64,000 nucleotides of DNA from Pelotomaculum thermopropionicum SI (GCA_000010565.1 AP009389.1:1488001-1552000), one strand, 5' to 3'. Positions 26,554 to 37,032 are shown, numbered from the stretch's first letter. The notes: generated from the sequence alone by a model not told the origin. Numbers and translations are program-made.

Positions 26554-27477
26554 GTGCTGGAACTCATTGCAGTTTTTATCTTTACTGAAGTTTTTCTTGT
26601 AATCCTGCTCCTTTACAATATTATCTCCAAAGAGCGGCAAGAGGTGGAAAGCAGGGTTGCAAAGGTAGTCGGCAGCCGGACTCCCACACTGCGGGAACAA
26701 GAACTGAAGGCTCCCCTGTTCCAGAGAATTATCAAACCGCTTCTGGCCAGGCTGTCTTTGTTTATGGTGAAAATGCTGCCTGCAGAAAAGGAAGCGGAAC
26801 TTGCGGGCAAAATCAGCCGGGCAGGCTTGAGCCAAAAGATTACGCCCAGGGAACTGCTGGCCTTAAAATACCTGGCCGCCGCAGGAACCGCCACCACCCT
26901 TTTGATAACTGGTAAAATCATGGCAGGCAGAAGCCTTTTCCAGATCATTTTACTGGGAACGGCCGGACTCGCGCTGGGCTGGTTTGTACCGGAACTCTTA
27001 TTGAACAAAAAGATTCTTGACCGGAAGAAGGAAATTGAAAAAAGTTTGCCGGACGTCATGGACCTGCTTACCGTAAGCGTGGAAGCCGGTTTGAGCTTTG
27101 ACGGGGCATTGATGAAGGTAACAGAGAAAAAAAGAGGTGTCCTTTCCGAAGAATTCACGAAGATGCTACAGGAGATCAAAATAGGCAGGCCAAGACTCGA
27201 AGCCCTCAGGGACCTGTCCAGGCGGTTAGATGTTGACGACCTCTCTGCCTTTGCCGGAGCAGTTATTCTGGCCGACCAGCTTGGAATAAGCATAGGCAAC
27301 ATTTTGCGCGTTCAGTCGGACCAGATCAGGATGAAACGCCGTCAGGCAGCCGAGGAAATGGCTATGAAGGCCCCGGTTAAAATGTTGATTCCCATGGTGC
27401 TGTTCATTTTCCCGGCTATATTTGTCGTCCTTCTGGGGCCGGCGGTAATTCAAATCAGCAAAGCATTTTCAAATTAA
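26554..27477 (+). CDS. tadC: Tad inner-membrane platform protein TadC
   Basis: 307 residues with a GspF domain (~155-285) that includes KSLPDVMDLLTVSVEAGLSF and EEMAMKAPVKMLIPMVLFIFPAIF, the usual C-terminal membrane helix motif. GTG start 26554 with GTAGGAGG upstream, 13 bases after tadB. Confidence 0.9.
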   Translation: MLELIAVFIFTEVFLVILLLYNIISKERQEVESRVAKVVGSRTPTLREQELKAPLFQRIIKPLLARLSLFMVKMLPAEKEAELAGKISRAGLSQKITPRELLALKYLAAAGTATTLLITGKIMAGRSLFQIILLGTAGLALGWFVPELLLNKKILDRKKEIEKSLPDVMDLLTVSVEAGLSFDGALMKVTEKKRGVLSEEFTKMLQEIKIGRPRLEALRDLSRRLDVDDLSAFAGAVILADQLGISIGNILRVQSDQIRMKRRQAAEEMAMKAPVKMLIPMVLFIFPAIFVVLLGPAVIQISKAFSN

Positions 27478-27507
27478 GCTTTAAGCCAAATCAACGCGAG
27501 GTGGGTT

Positions 27508-27852
27508 ATGCAGCTTGTAAACTTAACCAGCGGAACTGTACTGGCCGAAAAACTCATGGTGGCCAGGGACTTTAAAAACCGCCTGACCGGCTTGATTGGC
27601 AGGACCGGCTTAAACCAGGGAGAAGCTTTAATCCTTTTACCCTGCAAATCCATTCATACATTCTTTATGACATTTCCTATTGACGTCATTTTCTTAAGCC
27701 GTGAAAGCGTGGTTTTGCGCGTTATGGAAAATCTCAAGCCCTTCAGGTTCAGTCCCGTTGTCCCCCGTTCCTTTGCAGTGGTGGAGCTGCCGGAGGGGAG
27801 CCTTTCGGCCACCGGTACCAGGGCCGGCCACATTCTCCAAGTAAATCTTTGA
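27508..27852 (+). CDS. DUF192 family protein
   Basis: 114 residues covering one DUF192 (COG1430) domain, with LMVARDFKNRLTGLIGR and HTFFMTFPIDVIFLSR, the family signature. No signal peptide is seen. Its function is unknown. It is commonly found at the end of tad clusters, and here lies 30 bases after tadC with GAGGTGGG before its ATG. Confidence 0.85.
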   Translation: MQLVNLTSGTVLAEKLMVARDFKNRLTGLIGRTGLNQGEALILLPCKSIHTFFMTFPIDVIFLSRESVVLRVMENLKPFRFSPVVPRSFAVVELPEGSLSATGTRAGHILQVNL

Positions 27853-27867
27853 AAGGAGCAGCTTTTA

Positions 27868-29538
27868 ATGATAAAAAAAATACCGGGCTCTGGAAGATGG
27901 TTTTCAGTTACAACAAAGATTGCCCTGGCCTTAAGCCTCTTAATCGTATTTTTAATCTCGGCGGTGGGAATTTCACTGCTCATTAAAGATCAGGCCATTT
28001 TTAAAAGCCAGCTTCAGGAAAAAGGCTGGAATATCGCTCATTCCGCAAGAATTTCTGCCGGCTTCTGCCTTCAGGCGGGCAGCTTGCAGCTTCTAAACAG
28101 CCTGCTGGAAGAAATAGCCTCGTTCAATGACGTAAGTTACGCAGCAGTGCTGGATGCCAAGGGAAAGGTGCTCGCCCATACTGAAAAAAATCAGGCCGGC
28201 AATAAAATCAATGAGGAGGAAGTCCAGAGCATCCTGGCAATAAACTCCGACTTTCTGAAAATACGCACCGACGAAAAAGGAAAGCCGGCCGTGATGGAGT
28301 TTTATTCGCCTGCCGGCATTGCCAGCGGAAGCCCTGCGGGTTACCTCCTTCTGGGAATTGATTTAACCGCCCTGAACAGGCACGCGCGACAAACGGCCTT
28401 CAACATTGCCTTAATCTGTCTGGCAGCGGCCTGGGCCGGCATTTCCCTGTCCGCCCTCATAAGCAAAAGAATTATTCAGAAACCATTAAAGGACCTGGCC
28501 GCCGCCACCGAAAGGGTGGCAACAGGCGACTTTTCCTGCAAAGTGCCCGTCCGCAACCAGGACGAACTTGGCGATCTGGCCGTTGCCTTCAACATGATGA
28601 CATTCCATCTGGCTAATCTGATCCAGTCGGTAAAATCCGGCGCCGAAGATATCAGTAAATCGGCCGAACAAATAGTCGGGCGGCTAAAAGCATCGGACCT
28701 GGCCAACAGCAGGCTGTCACAGACATTTAATTCGCTTAACCAGGAAACCAGGGAACGGCTTTCCGCCCTGAAGGACACCATTGCTCTGACAGAAGAGCTT
28801 TCCCGGCAGTCAGCCCGGTCAATGGATCTGATCCTTCAAGCTCTTGGCGAAGTCAGTAAAATAGCCCAAACAGAAGAAACAAATATCTCGCTCATTTCCA
28901 GAATTGCAGCATGTATGGAAGAATCGGGCCAGACTCTCAATTGCGCCAGAGATTCATTTGCCCAACTGAAAAACACAAACAGCAATTTCAGCCAGACAAT
29001 AGAGCGCCTGGACAATTTACTGAGCAGCAATACCGCCTGCACGGCCCGTCTGGCCCTTCATGCAGCCCGTTCCGGCAGTGAAGAACTCGTTCAAATTGCC
29101 GAAGACCTCCACAGTATTTCAGGCGAACTCAGCAAATCTTTAAAGTTCCTTACGGAAGACCTGGCAAATACGCAAAAAGCCTGGCCAGAAGTACAGGCGG
29201 CCTTTGACCGGAACCTGAACATGCTGGCCGAAATCCTGAACACGGTTAAAAACGCCGGGGAAGCCCTTCAAAGAAACCTCAACTGCCTTTTACAAAATAA
29301 AGAAATAATCAGTGAGATTGCCTCGGCGGCCCACCGTCAGTCAGAAATTATATCGGACATTTTGAACAGCCAGGCGGGCATTAACACCGAACTTATCAAC
29401 TCCATAAGCAAAAGCACCGGTGCGGAAAACGACACTAAACTTCAGATGGAAAACTTGCATGCAATTGAGTCCTTGGTAAAAAAGCTTGCCCGCATGGTGG
29501 AGCGCCTTGATGTTTTATCCTTGCAGTTTAAAGTTTAG
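27868..29538 (+). CDS. Chemoreceptor-like membrane protein with degenerate signalling tip
   Basis: 556 residues: a membrane helix (~16-38), an extracytoplasmic sensor (~40-170), a second helix (~178-200), a HAMP domain (~200-255; RIIQKPLKDLAAATERVATGDF) and a long cytoplasmic coiled coil. In chemoreceptors the hairpin tip is a near-invariant segment around LALNAAIEAARAGE. Here the matching place reads RLALHAARSGSEELVQIAED (~390-410), shortened and altered, so binding of CheA/CheW is doubtful. It follows DUF192 by 15 bases and is probably the last gene of the tad operon; it might sense a surface or pilus cue by another route. Confidence 0.75.
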   Translation: MIKKIPGSGRWFSVTTKIALALSLLIVFLISAVGISLLIKDQAIFKSQLQEKGWNIAHSARISAGFCLQAGSLQLLNSLLEEIASFNDVSYAAVLDAKGKVLAHTEKNQAGNKINEEEVQSILAINSDFLKIRTDEKGKPAVMEFYSPAGIASGSPAGYLLLGIDLTALNRHARQTAFNIALICLAAAWAGISLSALISKRIIQKPLKDLAAATERVATGDFSCKVPVRNQDELGDLAVAFNMMTFHLANLIQSVKSGAEDISKSAEQIVGRLKASDLANSRLSQTFNSLNQETRERLSALKDTIALTEELSRQSARSMDLILQALGEVSKIAQTEETNISLISRIAACMEESGQTLNCARDSFAQLKNTNSNFSQTIERLDNLLSSNTACTARLALHAARSGSEELVQIAEDLHSISGELSKSLKFLTEDLANTQKAWPEVQAAFDRNLNMLAEILNTVKNAGEALQRNLNCLLQNKEIISEIASAAHRQSEIISDILNSQAGINTELINSISKSTGAENDTKLQMENLHAIESLVKKLARMVERLDVLSLQFKV

Positions 29539-29638
29539 GCCTCATGCAAGGATTGTGCTGGTTACCACGCCGGCCTTCGCCCCATGTAGGATACCTTGCT
29601 TATTTCCAAAAAGAAACAGACTATTTTAAAATTTTTCA

Positions 29639-30856
29639 TTAATTCTCAAAGCGGAGCGACTCAATGGGATCCAGTCCCGCCGCTTTTTTCGCAGGATAAT
29701 AGCCGAAGAAAAGCCCGATGGCGGCCGAGAATCCGACCGACAGAAGCACCGAATAGGCTGTAATATACGTAGGCCACCCCGCAACTTTTGAGATTATTTT
29801 AGAGCCGGTAACGCCGGCGAGTATACCCGTAACACCGCCGGCAAGGCAAAGCACAAGCGCCTCCACCAGAAACTGGTTGCGAATGTCCTGCTCGGTTGCT
29901 CCTACTGCCATACGCAGGCCTATCTCCCTGGTTCTCTCGGCAACAGAGACAAGCATAATATTCATAATCCCGATCCCTCCCACCAGGAGGGACACGGCCG
30001 CCACACTGGCCAGCAGCAGCGTCATAATGCCGGTGGTGTTTTCTGCAGCTGCAAGAACGGATGTCAAATTGCGGACGTTAAAGTCGTCCTGGCTGGTAGA
30101 GGCCAGGCGGTGCCTCTCCCTTAAAAGGCTTTCCACGCTGGACTGGACAAAATTCATGCTTTCCGGCGTCTCAGCCTGAACATTAATCAGACGGACATAG
30201 TTCACCCCCATAATTCTCTTTTGAACCGTAGTTACAGGAACATAAACAAGATTGTCCTGATCCTGGCCTGCCAGGGAGGCGCCCTTGGGAGAAAGAACCC
30301 CTACGACCGTAAAAGCCAGCCTGTTTATCCTGATCGTTGAACCGACGGGATTGGTGCCGGGCAAAAACAGGTTCTCCGCCACGGTACTGCCCAGCACGGC
30401 CACCAGATTTGCACTTTTTACATCTTCCTCGGCAAAAAAAGACCCTGCGCTGACCGGCCAGTCTTTTATAAACTGCATTTCGGGGGTGGTACCGTTAACC
30501 TGGGCGGTCCAGGTCTGGCTGGCATACCCGATGGTAGCACTGGTGCCCAGCTCAGGAGCCACATGGAGCACCAGCGGCAAACCGGCTATGGCTTCGGCAT
30601 CCTCCAGGGTGAGGGTGTTGACATTGCCCGAAGCCCCGCGCACGGCACCCTGCCCGGCACCGGGGAAAACCATGAGCAGGTTTGACCCCAGGCTGGAGAT
30701 CTGGCTGGAAATTTTTTTGCTGGCACCCTGCCCTACGGAGATCATGATAATAACTGCTGCAACGCCGATAATTATGCCCAGCATGGTCAGAAAAGACCTC
30801 AACTTGTTTGCTCTCAAGCCGTTCAAAGCCACTTCGAAATTATTCAGGCAGTTCAA
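29639..30856 (-). CDS. macB: MacB-type ABC transporter permease
   Basis: 405 residues: N-terminal helix (LRANKLRSFLTMLGIIIGVAAVI, ~14-36), a large extracytoplasmic MacB-PCD domain (~45-250), and a C-terminal FtsX domain with three helices containing VGGIGIMNIMLVSVAERTREIG. It works with the ATPase and adaptor encoded upstream, likely exporting a peptide or small molecule. TTG start overlaps the ATPase stop by four bases. It is the last gene of the operon. Confidence 0.9.
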   Translation of the reverse strand: MNCLNNFEVALNGLRANKLRSFLTMLGIIIGVAAVIIMISVGQGASKKISSQISSLGSNLLMVFPGAGQGAVRGASGNVNTLTLEDAEAIAGLPLVLHVAPELGTSATIGYASQTWTAQVNGTTPEMQFIKDWPVSAGSFFAEEDVKSANLVAVLGSTVAENLFLPGTNPVGSTIRINRLAFTVVGVLSPKGASLAGQDQDNLVYVPVTTVQKRIMGVNYVRLINVQAETPESMNFVQSSVESLLRERHRLASTSQDDFNVRNLTSVLAAAENTTGIMTLLLASVAAVSLLVGGIGIMNIMLVSVAERTREIGLRMAVGATEQDIRNQFLVEALVLCLAGGVTGILAGVTGSKIISKVAGWPTYITAYSVLLSVGFSAAIGLFFGYYPAKKAAGLDPIESLRFEN

Positions 30857-31587
30857 AATACCACTTCTTTCCCGGCCGAAAAGGCTTCCAGGTCTTTGGC
30901 AGCATCTCCCCGGTTCATTACTGGCATGTCACCAATTATAGAGCCGTCCCTCAAATTGATCAGGCGCCGGCAATACATGGCAATATCCTTCTCATGGGTA
31001 ACCAGGACCACGGTAATACCCTTCTCAATGTTTAACCTTTGAATTACCGAAACAATTTCAATACTTGTCTTCGAATCAAGGGCACCGGTAGGTTCATCTG
31101 CCAGGACTATGGAGGGGTTGTTCACCAGAGCCCGGGCAATGGCGACTCTCTGCTGCTGGCCGCCCGACATTTGATTTGGGTAGTGATGCAGATAATCCGA
31201 CAGGCCGACCCAGGCCAAAGCCTCCCTGGCCCGTTCGGCCATCTCTTTTTTCCTCATGCCGGCATAAACCAGCGGAAGCTGGACATTAGCCAGTACGGTC
31301 ATTCTTCCCAGCAGGTTAAAACTCTGAAAAACAAAACCCACCCTTTTGTTACGGATGGCAGCCAGCCGATTTTTGCTCAGTTGAGAAACATTCTCACCGT
31401 CAAGATAGTAGGTTCCCGCGGTGGGCCTGTCCAGGCACCCTAAAATGTTGAGCAAAGTACTTTTGCCTGAGCCGGACGAACCCATAACGGCAACCATTTC
31501 ACCCTCCCGGATAGTCAGGCTGATATCTTTTAAGGCGACAACCTGAGAACCGCCCATATAATATACTTTTTTAATATTTTCCAGCAC
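30853..31587 (-). CDS. MacB-type ABC transporter ATPase
   Basis: 244 residues from GTG 31587, which starts the protein as [13 protein letters not shown] like other LolD/MacB ATPases; an upstream TTG at 31626 is the alternative. Walker [13 protein letters not shown] (~40), Q loop VFQSFNL, signature [15 protein letters not shown], Walker [13 protein letters not shown] and H loop VTHE are intact. It lies between the adaptor and the permease. Confidence 0.93.
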   Translation of the reverse strand: MLENIKKVYYMGGSQVVALKDISLTIREGEMVAVMGSSGSGKSTLLNILGCLDRPTAGTYYLDGENVSQLSKNRLAAIRNKRVGFVFQSFNLLGRMTVLANVQLPLVYAGMRKKEMAERAREALAWVGLSDYLHHYPNQMSGGQQQRVAIARALVNNPSIVLADEPTGALDSKTSIEIVSVIQRLNIEKGITVVLVTHEKDIAMYCRRLINLRDGSIIGDMPVMNRGDAAKDLEAFSAGKEVVF

Positions 31588-31664
31588 AATTGCTGCTTTC
31601 CCGGACAGCTTGCACCACCGTCCCAAAGCTTTTATTAAATATCTCTTTTATCTAAATATCTCTT

Positions 31665-33230
31665 TCATCGATTGCCGCTGCTGCGCTGTACGCTTCCGCT
31701 TCTGGGGCCAAGCATAAACAAATTGCCGCTTTGGCCCGGCGTTCTGGTAACGCTGTTTGCCGCGTTCTGGCCAATCTCTCCTATCACCACCTTCTCGCCC
31801 TCGGCAAGCCCCTCAATTACCTCATAGCTCCTTAGATCCGACAGTCCCAGGACCACCTGCCTGAGCACAGGGTTTCCAGAACCGTTCAGGACAAGCACAG
31901 CAGCCTGTTGCTTTGGTTCATTCATATCCGCAGGAACTGCACTTCCAGTCCCCCGCCCGCTTCCGGAACCGGGTACACCACCCGTTTTCGGCGCGTCGGC
32001 ACGCCTGCCGTCACCCTCTCCTCCGGCCTGTCTTTGGGAGGCAGGGCTCTGCCCCGTTCTGGCAAGGTAGGTGGCAGCATAAGTAACCGCGCTTTTTGGC
32101 ACGATCAGAACATTCTCATGCCTGTCTACAATAATATTTACGTTTGCAGGCATTCCTGCCAGCAGGCCCTTTTGATTTTCATCAAGCTGGATAACTGCAT
32201 CGTAAATCTGGACATTTGAGACCGTATAAGCCTGCGGCGATATGCTTCTAACCCTGCCGGTAAATATCCTATCCGGAAACGAGTTAACCGTAAACTCAGC
32301 TTTTTGACCGACCTGCAGTTTTCCAATATCGGCTTCGTTAACCTGCGCCTTGAGCTGCAGGGCCTCTGAAATTATTACAATTAACCCTCCGCCGCTGATA
32401 TTATTGTTGTTGGCGGCAGCCCTCTGCCCCTCCGCGCCGTTTACCGCACTAACAATTCCATTTATGGGACTGAACATTTTGGTCCCCTCCAGGTCGCTCT
32501 TGGCCACCTGAAACTGGGCAGTGCTGCTTTCCACCTGGGCCTCCGCCGCCGCAATATCTTCAGGGCGGTTGCCGGCCAGAAGAAGCTTGAGAGACTCGTC
32601 AGCCTGTTTTAATTTAGCCTCAGCGTTGATCCATTCGTTGTTTGCCGTATCGTAATCAGCGCGGGACACCGCCCCCTCTTCATAAAGTTTTTGATAACGC
32701 TCCAGCTTTGCTTTGGCCAGATCGTATGCTGCCTGGGCTATCTTCAAGTTCTCCCTGGCCTGGGCTACTTCCTCCGGTCTGGCACCGTTTTTTAACAGCT
32801 CCAGTTTGGCTGTTGCCGCCTTTAAGCTGGCCGAGGCTTGAGTTAGCTGTGCTTCCAGGTTAATGCTCTCCTGTTCGGCCAGAAGTTGACCGGCAGTAAC
32901 GCGATCACCCACTTTAACATAAATCTTTTTAATAATCTCCGAATTTTTAAAACCAAGGGAAACGGTTTCTACCGGCTCTATTGTACCGCTGGCGGAGATG
33001 GAGTTGGTAATGTCTCCCTTCCTTGCAGTGTCCGTCAGGTATTGAGCGGATGTTTTGCCAAATCCTTTTATGGAATAAAATACAGCCAGCCCCAAAGCTA
33101 AAATTACTGTTATGCCAATAAAAAGCTTCCTTTTATTAAAAAACTCTAAAACCAACGGGTAATACTTTTTTAAAAAAAGAGTCATTTTATAAACGGCGCC
33201 CCCCATTCTCGTCGCAACCTGAGAAAACAT
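31665..33230 (-). CDS. macA: MacA-like membrane fusion protein (efflux adaptor)
   Basis: 521 residues. One N-terminal membrane helix (~37-52), biotinyl-lipoyl half-motifs (SASGTIEPVETVSLGFKN), a long alpha-hairpin coiled coil (~120-215; AQARENLKIAQAAYDLAKAK), the second lipoyl half and a beta-barrel. A Gly/Ser-rich insert (~400-440) precedes the last domain. In a monoderm it probably spans the wall without TolC. Start is uncertain: ATG 33230 lacks a ribosome site, and ATG 33185 has a G-rich run 12 bases upstream. Confidence 0.88.
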   Translation of the reverse strand: MFSQVATRMGGAVYKMTLFLKKYYPLVLEFFNKRKLFIGITVILALGLAVFYSIKGFGKTSAQYLTDTARKGDITNSISASGTIEPVETVSLGFKNSEIIKKIYVKVGDRVTAGQLLAEQESINLEAQLTQASASLKAATAKLELLKNGARPEEVAQARENLKIAQAAYDLAKAKLERYQKLYEEGAVSRADYDTANNEWINAEAKLKQADESLKLLLAGNRPEDIAAAEAQVESSTAQFQVAKSDLEGTKMFSPINGIVSAVNGAEGQRAAANNNNISGGGLIVIISEALQLKAQVNEADIGKLQVGQKAEFTVNSFPDRIFTGRVRSISPQAYTVSNVQIYDAVIQLDENQKGLLAGMPANVNIIVDRHENVLIVPKSAVTYAATYLARTGQSPASQRQAGGEGDGRRADAPKTGGVPGSGSGRGTGSAVPADMNEPKQQAAVLVLNGSGNPVLRQVVLGLSDLRSYEVIEGLAEGEKVVIGEIGQNAANSVTRTPGQSGNLFMLGPRSGSVQRSSGNR

Positions 33231-33380
33231 CTTTATAGCAATTCATTCCTGCACTGCCATCTAATAAAAGTCTAGCTGATTTTTGTGACTAAATTATGAA
33301 CAAAAAATTAATTTTTTTTGAACGTTAGCTTTTTTTATGCAATACTAATTGATATAATCGGACTTGCGGAGAGGAATAAA

Positions 33381-36095
33381 ATGGAACACTTGCAACCGGA
33401 ATACAACTGGTATTCTTTAGACACCGATGAAATTTGCCAAAAGCTTGGGACAAATACTGTCCGCGGGCTTGATCTGAATGAGGCTGCCATCCGTTTAAAG
33501 AACTACGGCCCCAATGTCTTACAGGAAAAACCCCCGCGCAGCCTTTTATCCATGTTCATCGCCCAGATGAAGGAAATCCTGGTGGTAATACTCATTGCCG
33601 CCGCCGTCATATCGGGTTTCCTCGGCGAATGGGAAGACTCCATCGTAATCATCGCCATCGTTATTTTAAACGGGGCAATCGGCACGTTTCAGGAAAACAA
33701 GGCGGAAAATGCCCTTAAGGCTTTAAAAGAACTGACCAGGCCCTTTGCTAAAGTGATTAGGGGCGAAAAAGTCTTGCAGATTAACGCCGGTGAGGTGGTC
33801 CCCGGCGATTTGATCCTGGTGGAGGCAGGGGATCTTGTTCCGGCCGATGCCAGGTTAATCGAATCATCCTCTTTGCAAACAAGCGAGGCTGCCCTGACGG
33901 GAGAATCCTTGCCGGTAGAAAAGGAATCGGCCGTTATAAAGGCCCACCAGGTACCTTTAGGAGACCGTAAAAACATGCTCTTCATGGGTACTACCGTAAC
34001 CGGCGGACGCGGCAAAGCCGTTGTAGTTGCTACAGGAATGAAGACTGAGCTGGGCCGGATTGCCCAATTGCTGGACGAAGCGGTTCCAGAAACCACCCCT
34101 TTGCAGCAACAGCTGGAAAAGGTAGGAAAAACCCTGGGTGTTTTTGCTCTGGTTATTGTGGCGCTGGTATTTTGCATGGGGCTGTGGCGCGGTGAATATT
34201 TGCCGGAAATGTTTATGATTGCCATCAGCCTTGCGGTAGCAGCAGTCCCCGAAGGCTTGCCGGCGGTGGTAACCATTGTACTGGCCCTGGGTGTAACCAG
34301 AATGAGCCGCCGCAACGCCATTATCAGAAAGCTTCCGGCGGTAGAAACGCTTGGCACGGCCACCGTGATCTGTTCCGATAAAACAGGTACCCTGACCAGA
34401 AATGAAATGACCGTTACCAGAATTTACGTGGCTGACAAAATATATGAGGTAACCGGCAACGGTTACGTTCCTGCAGGGAAAATTCTGGAGCAGAATGGTA
34501 GCGAAGTTACGCAATTGAGTGATGATGAAAGCCTTGAACTGCTTATTGCCGGCGGTTTATTAAACAATAACGCAGAGCTGGAAGACACCGGAAACGGCCA
34601 CCGGGTAATAGGAGACCCTACCGAAGGTGCGCTGGTCGTTGTTGCTGCTAAAGCAGGCCTTTCAAGAAAGACAGCCGGCAAAAAATATCCCCGGCTGGCC
34701 GAAATCCCTTTTGATTCAATTCGCAAAATGATGACCACCTTTCACCGCGCCGAGGGAGGTATCCGTTCATTTACCAAGGGGGCGCCAGACGTGCTTCTCA
34801 GGCGCTGCTCCGGTGTGCTAACCCGGACCGGAATTATCGACCTCCATGAAGAGACGAGAATGAAGCTGATAAAAATAAATTCGCAACTGGCTTCCCAAGG
34901 TCAGCGCATACTGGCCCTGGCCACCCGTTTTTGGCCCGCAATGCCGGCAAACCTTTCGCCGGAAACGATAGAGCAAGATCTGGTATTCGTCGGCTTCTTT
35001 GCCATTACGGACCCTCCCCGCCCCGAGGCCAGGGAAGCGGTAGAACTGTGCCGCCGGGCAGGAATCCGCACTGTAATGATAACCGGCGACCACCGGGAAA
35101 CAGCCGAAGCCATTGCAAGGGAACTGAGCATATTACAGCCGGGCGACCACATTCTGACGGGCGAACAGTTAGACCGGATGAGCGAAGAAGAATTAAAGCA
35201 CGCGGCAAACCGCGTTGCCGTTTACGCCAGAGTTTCCCCTGAACATAAACTGCGCATCGTCGAAGCGCTAAAGCACCATGGCCATATAGTAGCCATGACG
35301 GGTGACGGCGTCAACGACGCTCCGGCCCTCAAGCGGGCCGATATCGGAGCATCCATGGGTATCAGTGGAACCGAGGTGGCCAAAGAGGCCTCCGACATGG
35401 TCCTTCTTGATGACAATTTTGTTACAATTGTAAAGGCGGTAGAAGAAGGGCGAACTATTTACAATAACATTCGCAGTTCCATACACTACCTTTTATCCTG
35501 CAATGCCGGGGAAATTGTTGCAATCTTTTCGTCACTGCTGCTTGGGCTGGGCAGTCCCTTAAGCCCAATCCAGATTTTGTGGCTAAACCTGGTTACCGAT
35601 GGTCCGCCCGCCCTGGCTCTTGGGTTGGAGCCGCCCAGGAAAGGAATTATGAACAAACCGCCCCGTAAGCCAAAAGAAAGTTTGTTTTCCGGAGGGGTGG
35701 GCATAAAAATATTGTGGCAAGGAGCCATAATCGGGCTTGCGTCCCTGGTTGCCTACTGGCTGGCCTTCCGCTGGGGCCGGCCACTGGAAGAAGCCCGCAC
35801 CATAACCTTCCTAACAATGTCGATGTCCCAACTGATCCATTCCTTCAATGCAAGGAGCTTGGAACAATCCCTTTTTACAATAGGCCCCTTCAGCAACCGG
35901 AGCCTGGTTTTAGCCCTTGCAGCATCGCTAACGGCCCTGCTGGCAGTAATAATTGTACCGTTTCTAAGGAATGTATTTGAAACTGCTATGCCCCGCCCCT
36001 CAGACTGGGTGGTCGTTCTCAGTTTAAGTATTATGCCGCTTGTACTGGTTGAAGCAGGCAAACTGGCGGGCAGGCTGAGCAGGCATCGTGCCTGA
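33381..36095 (+). CDS. Ca2+-transporting P-type ATPase (PMR1/SERCA type)
   Basis: 904 residues from ATG 33381 (GGAGAGGAA upstream; a 63-base longer frame has no ribosome site). Domains: cation ATPase N-terminus, TGES actuator loop (LTGESLPV), PEGLP in helix M4 (Ca2+ site), phosphorylation site SDKTGTLTRNEMT (Asp ~341), hinge TGDGVNDAPALK, and NLVTDGPPALALG in M6 with the site II Asp. It exports Ca2+ (possibly Mn2+) from the cytosol. It is divergent from macA and convergent with spo0M. Confidence 0.94.
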   Translation: MEHLQPEYNWYSLDTDEICQKLGTNTVRGLDLNEAAIRLKNYGPNVLQEKPPRSLLSMFIAQMKEILVVILIAAAVISGFLGEWEDSIVIIAIVILNGAIGTFQENKAENALKALKELTRPFAKVIRGEKVLQINAGEVVPGDLILVEAGDLVPADARLIESSSLQTSEAALTGESLPVEKESAVIKAHQVPLGDRKNMLFMGTTVTGGRGKAVVVATGMKTELGRIAQLLDEAVPETTPLQQQLEKVGKTLGVFALVIVALVFCMGLWRGEYLPEMFMIAISLAVAAVPEGLPAVVTIVLALGVTRMSRRNAIIRKLPAVETLGTATVICSDKTGTLTRNEMTVTRIYVADKIYEVTGNGYVPAGKILEQNGSEVTQLSDDESLELLIAGGLLNNNAELEDTGNGHRVIGDPTEGALVVVAAKAGLSRKTAGKKYPRLAEIPFDSIRKMMTTFHRAEGGIRSFTKGAPDVLLRRCSGVLTRTGIIDLHEETRMKLIKINSQLASQGQRILALATRFWPAMPANLSPETIEQDLVFVGFFAITDPPRPEAREAVELCRRAGIRTVMITGDHRETAEAIARELSILQPGDHILTGEQLDRMSEEELKHAANRVAVYARVSPEHKLRIVEALKHHGHIVAMTGDGVNDAPALKRADIGASMGISGTEVAKEASDMVLLDDNFVTIVKAVEEGRTIYNNIRSSIHYLLSCNAGEIVAIFSSLLLGLGSPLSPIQILWLNLVTDGPPALALGLEPPRKGIMNKPPRKPKESLFSGGVGIKILWQGAIIGLASLVAYWLAFRWGRPLEEARTITFLTMSMSQLIHSFNARSLEQSLFTIGPFSNRSLVLALAASLTALLAVIIVPFLRNVFETAMPRPSDWVVVLSLSIMPLVLVEAGKLAGRLSRHRA

Positions 36096-36120
36096 AACAG
36101 CCTGGTTCCCGCCTCTTATT

Positions 36121-36882
36121 CTAAAAACTAATTTTCCTGTATTCATCCTCAATTATTTCCTTTATCCTTGCAGCAACCTTGTTTGGATTTTGCATTTCCC
36201 GGTAATTAAAGGCAAAACCGACGTGGCGCTCATCCAGGTCGAGGTCGTCCGCAATTTTACCCCAAAAGCCCCTCACCTTTTTATCGATTTGCATTACAAC
36301 GTTAAGAGCAAATTCAGTTGCATTCAGGTATACTTCAATCTCGTCCAGTTTACCGGCCATAAAGCTTGTCGGCCTGTATTCAAAAGCCTGGAACCTGCCA
36401 TTATAATCGCCGGAAAAAGGCTTTTCGCGAAAACCGAGCAGGCGCACGGCATCAAAAAACATCTGCATGTAAGTGTTTGGAAGGACAACGATCTCATCCT
36501 GGTCTTTCGGATCTACAGCACTTTTAATATCAAGGCCGGTTATAAAATAATACTTACTGCGCCCTTTAGAAATCGGAATACTATAAGGAAGACGGAGTTG
36601 AACGGGAATGCTTACCTCAGGAGAGTTGGCCTTTACCAGCATGCCGTCAGAAACTTTAACCGTGCCTATTTCCTGCCTTAAATGCCTTGTTTCATCATCG
36701 TGCTTGTAGCTGGAATCTAAAACCAGGGTTATATATATCTGCTCTATTTTCTGATCAACCGAACCGCCCCTGACTTTAACCGTGCCGCTTACAGTCCCGC
36801 CGATTGGAACACGGGGCTGCGGAATTTCCAGATTGACACTTGCCGCACCAATGCCAATCCCGGCCAACAATTTCTTTAACAA
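36121..36882 (-). CDS. spo0M: Spo0M-like sporulation-control protein
   Basis: 253 residues with the arrestin-like Spo0M domain: N-terminal MLKKLLAGIGIGAASVNLEI, then PRVPIGGTVSGTVKV, and GLDIKSAVDPKDQDEIVVLP (~140). In Bacillus, loss of Spo0M affects sporulation through an indirect route. Soluble, no membrane segments. It supports a spore-forming host. It ends 26 bases from the convergent Ca2+-ATPase gene. Confidence 0.92.
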   Translation of the reverse strand: MLKKLLAGIGIGAASVNLEIPQPRVPIGGTVSGTVKVRGGSVDQKIEQIYITLVLDSSYKHDDETRHLRQEIGTVKVSDGMLVKANSPEVSIPVQLRLPYSIPISKGRSKYYFITGLDIKSAVDPKDQDEIVVLPNTYMQMFFDAVRLLGFREKPFSGDYNGRFQAFEYRPTSFMAGKLDEIEVYLNATEFALNVVMQIDKKVRGFWGKIADDLDLDERHVGFAFNYREMQNPNKVAARIKEIIEDEYRKISF

Positions 36883-37032
36883 TTCAAACCCTCCCCGCTT
36901 AATTTAGATAAGGGTAATTAGCCCATAAAAGCCTTTTTATGTATTATAATGTATAAAATACTTATAATAAAGATTTTTTCCACGCAAATATAACAATGGT
37001 AAATAACCACTAAATCAAGCTTGGAACCTTTT

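Noticed and set aside
29539-29638. GCAAGG...CCTTGC inverted repeat as a terminator between the convergent receptor-like and macB genes
   Set aside because: The loop is about 40 bases and no T tract follows, so the evidence is too weak.
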